Part shown: positions 1 to 4,038 of the stretch, one piece after another | Layout: every line of letters begins with the position of its first letter | Numbering within the stretch: position 1 is the first letter of the stretch | Source: Terriglobia bacterium | GTDB taxonomy: Bacteria > Acidobacteriota > Terriglobia > UBA7540 | Length of the DNA: 5,205 nucleotides | Reading direction: 5' to 3' | NCBI GenBank assembly: GCA_022866195.1 | Contig: JALHUF010000261.1 | Span: 1-5,205, forward strand | The notes under the pieces: generated by a model | What the model was told of the DNA's origin: nothing | Database searches by the model: none | The model's input: the letters and a program-made list of their open reading frames with translations, nothing else | Position numbers and translations under genes: made by a program

Positions 1-613
1 CACTCTCGCGCCCCTCCAGCAGCAGCCGCACATGGCGGACAGCTTCCCCGTACCTTTCCGGCGCTGTCAGCCCTTCGACGCAGGGCCCCAGGCAGCGTTT
101 GATGTAGAACTGGAGGCAGGGGCGCGGATGATAACGCGTCAGGTCAACGTTGCACGACGGCACCAGGAAGCGGCGATGAATTAGATCCGCGATACGGTAG
201 GCGAGGCTGGCAGGAAAGTAGGGACCATAGAAAACGGAGCCATCCTTCTTCAACCGCCGGGTTACATACACACGCGGGAAGCGTTCGCCGAGCGTGAGCT
301 TGATGTATGGATACGTTTTATCGTCGCGGAGCAGGACGTTATAGCGCGGCTTGAATTGCTTGATCAGGTTATTCTCGAGTGCCGTCGCCTCTTTCTCATT
401 ATCGACGAGGATGGTTTCGAGGTCGCGCGCAGCCTCCAACATGCGGTCGCGCTTGGTGTCGGCAGGCCGGGACTCCTGGAAGTAGGAGCGCACGCGCTGC
501 CGGAGCGACTTCGCTTTGCCGACATAGATGGGCCGTCCTGTCTCATCCTTGAATATATAGACGCCGGGCTGAGCAGGCAGCGCTTCCGCTTTTTGCCCCA
601 GGATTTCGCTCAC
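1..613 (-). CDS. uvrC: UvrABC excinuclease subunit C, N-terminal part (cut by window edge)
   Basis: UvrC is the nuclease subunit of bacterial nucleotide excision repair. It is recruited by UvrB to damaged DNA and cuts on both sides of the lesion. My translation of the minus strand gives 204 open codons with no stop before the edge. Residues about 13-95 are the GIY-YIG nuclease domain that makes the 3' incision: PGVY (16-19), IYVGKAKSLRQRV (29-41), the Glu-bearing NEKEATALENNLIK (72-85) and the family signature FKPRYNVLLRDDKTYPYIK (87-105). Four cysteines, C154, C166, C174 and C178 (in PSCN, RPCLQF and KRCLGPC), have the 12-8-4 spacing and the same numbering as the iron-sulfur ligands of E. 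coli UvrC. The UVR domain, the RNase H-like 5' nuclease and the HhH tail (family about 600 residues) lie outside the window. I chose GTG 613 over ATG 634 because a purine-rich RBS precedes GTG, while that ATG sits inside the promoter -10 box. Identity is essentially certain; the start is likely. Confidence 0.97.
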   Translation of the reverse strand, partial: MSEILGQKAEALPAQPGVYIFKDETGRPIYVGKAKSLRQRVRSYFQESRPADTKRDRMLEAARDLETILVDNEKEATALENNLIKQFKPRYNVLLRDDKTYPYIKLTLGERFPRVYVTRRLKKDGSVFYGPYFPASLAYRIADLIHRRFLVPSCNVDLTRYHPRPCLQFYIKRCLGPCVEGLTAPERYGEAVRHVRLLLEGRES

Positions 614-619
614 CGAACG

Positions 620-631
620 CTCCTCTTTCCT
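620..631 (-). promoter_or_regulatory. uvrC: Ribosome binding site fixing the uvrC GTG start
   Basis: On the minus strand the run AGGAAAGAGGAG ends six bases before GTG 613. It contains GAGGAG, a good anti-SD match. The competing in-frame ATG at 634 has only CGGATA before it, with no SD-like sequence. This supports GTG as the start. Confidence 0.7.
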
Positions 632-632
632 C

Positions 633-660
633 ATTATCCGCTGCCCCTGAGTGTTGTCAA
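633..660 (-). promoter_or_regulatory. Sigma70-type promoter of uvrC
   Basis: Read on the minus strand, a perfect -35 box TTGACA (660..655) is followed by a 16-base spacer and a -10 box GATAAT (638..633; 5 of 6 to consensus). Transcription would be expected to start near 625-628. That leaves a leader of roughly 12-15 bases, just enough for the SD before GTG 613. It lies in the 162-base gap between uvrC and the divergent TPR gene. No equally good promoter for the TPR gene is visible in this gap. Confidence 0.65.
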
Positions 661-775
661 ATTGCGGGCGCTGGAACACCCGGCAAAGCTATCGGTGCGG
701 GTTCGACACGCCTGGCGAAGACGTGGCTGGCCCCGAGGGTTGTCTCGAGGACCGGCGGCGCGGAGAATTCAGTGT

Positions 776-1237
776 ATGCGGTTGCCGTTAACAGCGCTTC
801 TGCTTCTCGCGCTCGTCCTCGGCGTTGTAGCCCCCCCGGTTCGCGCGCAGGAGAAGGCGGCACCATCTGACGCTATGGACGAGACCAAGCCGTATGTTTC
901 GCCGCCGGCCTGGAAATCAGTGGAGATCGGGGATTTCTACTTGCGGAGGAAAAGATACCGGGCTGCCCTCAGCCGGTATCAGGAAGCGATCAAGACGGAC
1001 CCTTACTATGCTCAAGGCTACTTAGGCTTGGGCAAGGTGTACGACAGAATCGGGCTCAAACAGAAGGCGCTGGAAGCTTACCGGAAATACCTGGACTCGC
1101 TTCCCTCGGCGAAGGAAGCGGAACAGGCTAAAGACGTACAGAACGCTGTCGCCCGGCTGGAGCGGCAGCTCAAAACCTCGAAGAAGCCCCGGCCAACTTC
1201 CTCACCCCCGGCGGCGCCTGCATCTCCCCCGCGGTGA
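776..1237 (+). CDS. Secreted tetratricopeptide-repeat protein
   Basis: This is a 153-residue exported protein of unknown specific role; TPR proteins usually act as protein-protein docking scaffolds. Residues 1-24 look like a Sec signal peptide: Arg at 2, a Leu/Ala/Val core (5-19), and a likely cut after V-R-A (22-24), leaving Gln25 first. Two TPR units follow at about 45-78 and 79-112, recognisable from KRYRAALSRYQEAIKTDP and YLGLGKVYDRIGLKQKALEAY, each ending near a helix-breaking Pro. A charged helix (about 113-133) and a low-complexity Pro/Ala/Ser tail (138-153) finish it. There is no lipobox Cys, so it is probably periplasmic rather than a lipoprotein. The frame is open far upstream, but that part is antisense to uvrC. 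ATG 776 starts a clean signal peptide and has GGAG at 762-765, a slightly long 10-base spacing. It is convergent with the DUF2007 gene. Confidence 0.85.
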   Translation: MRLPLTALLLLALVLGVVAPPVRAQEKAAPSDAMDETKPYVSPPAWKSVEIGDFYLRRKRYRAALSRYQEAIKTDPYYAQGYLGLGKVYDRIGLKQKALEAYRKYLDSLPSAKEAEQAKDVQNAVARLERQLKTSKKPRPTSSPPAAPASPPR

Positions 1238-1250
1238 ATCACTCCGCGGG
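1228..1250. terminator. Possible bidirectional terminator hairpin between convergent genes
   Basis: CCCGCGG (1228-1234) and CCGCGGG (1244-1250) form a perfect 7-bp all-GC stem around a 9-base loop. The loop contains the stop codons of both convergent genes (TGA at 1235-1237 on plus, TGA at 1241-1239 on minus). There is no T-run on either side, so intrinsic termination is not assured. The placement is what makes a role plausible. Confidence 0.4.
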
Positions 1251-1472
1251 AGCAGGTCCCGGCGCATCGAAGTAAGTCTCAAGAACCTCGATGGCCTTTT
1301 CTGCGTCCGCTTGGTGAACCATCAAGTGGACTTCGAAGAAGGGAATGGGCTCGACGGCGCCGTCGTCGGGGACAAAGCACTCAATTTCCTCCGCTTCGAG
1401 CACGCTCTCGGCCAGCTTGGCGTCGAGCCGGGCCGTCGGCCCGCTGAAGGTGCGAATCTTCACGAGGTCCAT
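1239..1472 (-). CDS. DUF2007 family protein (putative signal-transducing protein)
   Basis: This small soluble protein of 77 residues resembles the DUF2007 family (Pfam 'putative prokaryotic signal transducing protein'), a ferredoxin-like fold whose biochemical role is not established. The pattern fits: a first strand MDLVKIRTF, a helix of about 12-29 (TARLDAKLAESVLEAEEI) leading into ECFVPDD (31-37), a strand FEVHLMVH (46-53), then the typical DAEKAIEVLETYF helix (56-68) and a short Pro/Ala tail. The family often begins with exactly this 'lateral strand, helix, E-x-I-x-x-F-V' order, which supports ATG 1472. An in-frame GTG at 1490 would add six residues (start S-G-C-S-N). Neither start has a clear SD. 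A TATACT box at 1505..1500 on this strand could be a -10, but it lacks a good -35. No membrane segment or cysteine motif is seen. Confidence 0.75.
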   Translation of the reverse strand: MDLVKIRTFSGPTARLDAKLAESVLEAEEIECFVPDDGAVEPIPFFEVHLMVHQADAEKAIEVLETYFDAPGPAPAE

Positions 1473-1523
1473 ATTCGAGCACCCACTCACTTCGGTACCA
1501 GTATAAACCCGAGGGGCCAGCCT

Positions 1524-1560
1524 ACCGCGGCCATCGTTGCAGAATCTCGCAAACCGCGGC
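1524..1560. repeat. Direct repeat of a palindromic octamer in a divergent intergenic region
   Basis: ACCGCGGC occurs at 1524-1531 and again at 1553-1560, a 29-base offset. Each copy has the palindromic core CCGCGG. Both lie between the divergent DUF2007 and small-membrane-protein genes, just upstream of a TATAAT box. They could be a paired operator, but short GC-rich palindromes are common by chance in DNA of this composition. Confidence 0.3.
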
Positions 1561-1568
1561 GGCAGGCG

Positions 1569-1574
1569 TATAAT
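1569..1574 (+). promoter_or_regulatory. Possible -10 box for the small membrane protein gene
   Basis: A perfect TATAAT lies 78 bases before the ATG at 1653. At normal spacing the -35 position reads CTCGCA or similar, which is poor. The nearest TTGCAG (1537-1542) is 26 bases away, too far. If it is used, the transcript would start near 1581 with a leader of about 70 bases. Confidence 0.3.
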
Positions 1575-1642
1575 GCCCCCGCTGATTGTGACACTGATTT
1601 GTTGTGGGACTTGTGGTTCTGCTGTAATTTCCGCATTCCCAT

Positions 1643-1647
1643 GGAGG
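1643..1647 (+). promoter_or_regulatory. Strong ribosome binding site of the 57-residue membrane protein
   Basis: GGAGG sits five bases before ATG 1653. An in-frame ATG at 1641 overlaps this SD and has no SD of its own, so 1653 is the better start. Confidence 0.75.
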
Positions 1648-1652
1648 CTCTT

Positions 1653-1826
1653 ATGCGAGTGCTCACCAATGTTCTGGTGATTCTGGCGGCGCTGGGCATA
1701 CTCATCGGGCTCGTGCTTCGCCTGAAAAGCGGGCTGCCCGCGGACCCCGTCTTTTACTGGCGAGGTTCGATGGCATTGCTGACAGTCGCTATTGCCGTGC
1801 TGCTCATCCAGATCCGCAACAAGTAG
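1653..1826 (+). CDS. Small two-pass membrane protein, function unknown
   Basis: I do not recognise a named family. The 57-residue product has two hydrophobic segments. Residues about 4-22 (V-L-V-I-L-A-A-L-G-I-L-I-G-L-V-L) end at Arg23/Lys25, and about 38-54 end in a basic Gln-Ile-Arg-Asn-Lys tail. The linker, about 26-37, holds L-P-A-D-P-V-F-Y-W-R-G. Arg2, a basic linker and a basic C-terminus make topology hard to call. Evidence that it is real: the strong GGAGG at 5-base spacing, a clean two-helix pattern, a stop just after the second helix, and no competing gene on either strand. The frame extends further upstream, but that part is antisense to the DUF2007 gene and unlikely to be translated. 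The deacylase gene follows 117 bases downstream on the same strand, so co-transcription is possible but not shown. Confidence 0.65.
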   Translation: MRVLTNVLVILAALGILIGLVLRLKSGLPADPVFYWRGSMALLTVAIAVLLIQIRNK

Positions 1827-1930
1827 GAATGACCACCTCGGCCGTTGTTGGTGGCTGATAATCCGTCGTCAGTTGTCAGCAGGGTGTAGTCTGTTTTTGG
1901 CTTCACGGTTCGGCTCCCCGCAGCCGAGAA

Positions 1931-1938
1931 AGGGAGGA
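1931..1938 (+). promoter_or_regulatory. Ribosome binding site of the deacylase gene (GTG start)
   Basis: AGGGAGGA contains GGGAGG, which ends six bases before GTG 1944. It supports this non-ATG start over internal starts such as the ATG giving Met8. The preceding gap (1827-1942) shows two imperfect 7-base tandem copies (GTCGTCA, GTTGTCA, 1865-1878) and a weak hairpin (TCGGCT/AGCCGA, 1910-1927). I see no convincing promoter there. Confidence 0.75.
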
Positions 1939-1943
1939 TTTCC

Positions 1944-3668
1944 GTGTCACTCACTCTCAGACGAATGCGCGCACGCAGAGGCAGGGCATGGGCGGTGGCC
2001 CTCAGCTTGGCCGTGCTGGTGGGCCTGATGGCGCGGCATTACGCCGCCCAGGAACCACAATACGATCTGCTGATTGTCGGCGGGCACATCCTCGATGGCA
2101 GCGGCAGCCCGTGGTTTGCAGGGTCGGTAGCGGTCAAGGACGGCAGGATTGTCGAAGTCGGCCGGCTGCCTAACGCCTCGGCGCGGCGGGTGATTGACGC
2201 CACAGGGCTGATTGTAGCCCCGGGCTTCATCGATCTGCACAGCCACTCCGACTACACGTTGCTGGCGGATGGGACCGCGCAGAGCAAGATTCGCCAAGGG
2301 GTGACGACGGAAATCCTGGGCGAATCCTCCTCCGCAGGACCCGTCCTCGGTCCGGCGGCGGCTGAATTTGACAAGGCACTTCGCCCGCTCGGCATCCAGC
2401 GCGACTGGACCACGCTGAGCGAATACTTTGCGCGGGTCGAGCGGCAAGGGACCTCGGTGAACATTGCTTCCTATGTGGGAAGCGGCCAGGTGCGCGAATG
2501 CATTCTGGGCAATGAGAACCGTCCGCCCACCGCCGAGGAACTGGAGAAAATGAAAGCCTTGGTTGGACAGGCCGTGCGCGAGGGCGCCATCGGACTTTCC
2601 TCGGGACTCATCTACCCTCCCAACATGTTCGCCAAGACCGACGAGCTGATCGAGCTCGCTAAGGTCGCCGCGCAGTACGGGGGCATCTACGCCACCCACA
2701 TTCGCGGCGAGGGCACGCACGGGATCCAGGCGATTGACGAGGCCATCGCCATCAGTGAGAAAGGCGGCCTGCCGGCGCACATCTTCCACTTCAAGATGGA
2801 CGGCCGGGTCAACTGGGGCCGCATGGTGGAGCAGGTGAGACACATTCAAGCCGCGCGCGACCGGGGCGTGGATATTACGGTTGACCAGTACCCCTACATC
2901 GCGGCCATGACCGGCCTGGAGATGTGTCTGCCGCCGAAGTATCTGGAGGGAACCTCAGAACAGATCGTTGCCCGCCTGAAAGACCCGAAGGCGCGCGCCG
3001 AAATCCGTAAGGCCATCGCCACCGGACTCCCGGGCTGGGAAGACAACGAGGTGAAGAGCGTGGGCGGCTGGCACGGAGTGCTCGTGGCGTCGTTCCAGAA
3101 ACCCGAGAACAAGAAATACGAGGGCAAACGCATGGACGAAGTGGCCAAGCTGATGGGGAAGGACCCGCTCGACGCCTTGTGCGATTTGCTGATTTCTGAG
3201 GGCGGCTCCGCCGACGCCATCTACTTCAGCATGAGCGAGCAGGACGTGCGCTTGGCGATGCGGCAGCCCTGGGTAGGTGTGGGCTCCGACGGCACCGCAG
3301 TGAACCCGGAAATGACTTTTGCCGGCAAGCCCCACCCGCGCTTCTATGGGAGCTTCCCGCGGGTCCTCGGGTATTACGGGCGCGACCAGAAAGTGCTGAC
3401 CCTGTCCGATGCCATTCGCAAGATGACTTCTTTCTCCGCCCAGATTACGGGCCTTACCGACCGCGGCCTGCTCCGGCCCGGCATGGCCGCGGACATTACG
3501 ATCTTTGATCCCGAGACTGTCGCCGATAAAGCCACCTTCGAGAACCCGCTCCAGTACGCCGTGGGGATTCCCTACGTCATCGTGAATGGCGTGGTGGTCA
3601 TCGACAAAGGCCAGCACACGGGTGCCAAGCCCGGCCGCGTGCTCCGCGGCCGAGGCAAGAGTATGTAG
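1944..3668 (+). CDS. Exported N-acyl-D-amino-acid deacylase family amidohydrolase
   Basis: This 574-residue metal-dependent amidohydrolase belongs to the D-aminoacylase family (COG3653 type), which releases free D-amino acids from N-acyl-D-amino acids. After an Arg-rich start (6-14) there is a hydrophobic segment (about 16-30) and an A-A-Q junction (34-36), so it is probably exported or membrane-anchored. A small beta-domain (about 39-93) precedes the TIM barrel, and the chain returns to the beta-domain at about 512-560 (LLRPGMAADITIFDP). Visible active-site elements are DLHSHSD with H99 and H101, H252 in THIRGEG, H282 in HIFHFK, and D449 in VGSDGT. These match the metal His residues and catalytic Asp of the Alcaligenes enzyme. 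The usual G-N-C-G motif with the metal-bridging Cys is instead G126-E-S-S-S, so a Glu may take that job or the exact substrate may differ. The end (KGQHTGAKPGRVLRG) is the normal family C-terminus, so the gene is intact. The family call is firm; the substrate is inferred. Confidence 0.9.
   Translation: MSLTLRRMRARRGRAWAVALSLAVLVGLMARHYAAQEPQYDLLIVGGHILDGSGSPWFAGSVAVKDGRIVEVGRLPNASARRVIDATGLIVAPGFIDLHSHSDYTLLADGTAQSKIRQGVTTEILGESSSAGPVLGPAAAEFDKALRPLGIQRDWTTLSEYFARVERQGTSVNIASYVGSGQVRECILGNENRPPTAEELEKMKALVGQAVREGAIGLSSGLIYPPNMFAKTDELIELAKVAAQYGGIYATHIRGEGTHGIQAIDEAIAISEKGGLPAHIFHFKMDGRVNWGRMVEQVRHIQAARDRGVDITVDQYPYIAAMTGLEMCLPPKYLEGTSEQIVARLKDPKARAEIRKAIATGLPGWEDNEVKSVGGWHGVLVASFQKPENKKYEGKRMDEVAKLMGKDPLDALCDLLISEGGSADAIYFSMSEQDVRLAMRQPWVGVGSDGTAVNPEMTFAGKPHPRFYGSFPRVLGYYGRDQKVLTLSDAIRKMTSFSAQITGLTDRGLLRPGMAADITIFDPETVADKATFENPLQYAVGIPYVIVNGVVVIDKGQHTGAKPGRVLRGRGKSM
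3632..3652 (+). other. Perfect 8-bp GC hairpin near the end of the deacylase gene
   Basis: CGGCCGCG (3632-3639) pairs perfectly with CGCGGCCG (3645-3652) around the 5-base loop TGCTC. It lies within the last codons of the gene (the G-R-V-L-R-G-R stretch), 13 bases before the stop codon. There is no T-run after it, so it is not a classical terminator. It could protect the mRNA 3' end, or it may just reflect GC-rich Arg/Gly codons. Confidence 0.35.
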
Positions 3669-3959
3669 GGGTGCTCGGCTGCGCGCCTGGACCGCGCGGA
3701 CGACATCGAAGTGATCGCGCAGGCAGCGCGCCAAGGCCAGGTTGTGCTGACTTTTGATCTGGATTATCCCGCCTTGTTGGCCCTGGGCAGGAAGGATCGC
3801 GTCTCCGCCATTGTCGTCCGTACCGTGATCGCCGACCCCACGTGGCTCAACTCCCGCCTCCTGCAATCTCTGCCCTTCGCGGAGGGTGCATTAAAAGAAG
3901 GGGCTATGGTCGTCGTTGAAGCTGATCGGATCCGCGTCCGCAAGTTCTCTGATCTTTAG
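3669..3959 (+). pseudogene. DUF5615 PIN-like protein remnant, N-terminus missing
   Basis: The 96 codons after the deacylase stop read as the C-terminal two-thirds of a DUF5615 (COG4634-like) PIN-fold protein, a group found as VapC-like toxin parts, often beside DUF433 antitoxins. Matching parts are RADDIEVIAQAARQGQVVLTFDLDYPALLAL, which holds two of the acidic clusters of the PIN-like site, then a strand SAIVVRTVI, and the typical tail EGAMVVVEADRIRVRKF. Missing are the first 35-45 residues, including the opening strand with the first catalytic Asp; the deacylase gene occupies the space where they would lie. The only in-frame start is GTG 3711, with no SD, which would give 82 residues. The reading frame equals that of the deacylase, separated by one TAG. 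No antitoxin gene adjoins. I read it as a decayed or deletion-truncated gene. A translated short protein is not excluded. Confidence 0.65.
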
Positions 3960-4011
3960 ACCCTCACGAGTACATCTCTCACCCTGGCGCGCACAGATCG
4001 AGGCGACCACT

Positions 4012-4027
4012 TGGCATGGGGGTGCCA
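4012..4027. terminator. Weak hairpin in the convergent gap
   Basis: TGGCA (4012-4016) and TGCCA (4023-4027) can pair around a G-rich 6-base loop in the 79-base gap between the PIN-like remnant and the GH97 gene. With five base pairs and no T-run, it is only a candidate transcription end. Nothing else is recognisable in this gap. Confidence 0.15.
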
Positions 4028-4038
4028 CCGTCACCCTG

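Noticed and set aside
654..659. Plus-strand TTGTCA as a -35 box for the TPR gene
   Set aside because: No -10-like sequence lies at 15-19 bases. The match comes from lying opposite the uvrC -35 box.
356..775. Upstream 140 codons of the open frame that ends at 1237
   Set aside because: This part is antisense to the well-supported uvrC start region and its promoter. The signal peptide beginning at 776 is the natural start.
1865..1878. Tandem 7-base copies GTCGTCA/GTTGTCA as a possible repeat element
   Set aside because: Only two imperfect copies are present, too short to separate from chance. Mentioned only as content of the gap.
1754..1954. 66-codon minus-strand open frame across the gap before the deacylase
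   Set aside because: It overlaps the small membrane protein gene and the deacylase SD antisense, has no clear SD and no recognisable pattern.
1947..2849. 300-codon open frame on the minus strand inside the deacylase gene
   Set aside because: It is a shadow of a GC-rich gene: no recognisable domain, and the opposite strand encodes a complete enzyme with its catalytic motifs.
2955..3866. 303-codon open frame on the minus strand over the deacylase end and the PIN-like remnant
   Set aside because: No family resemblance, and the composition is typical of an antisense shadow. It spans two loci read convincingly from the plus strand.
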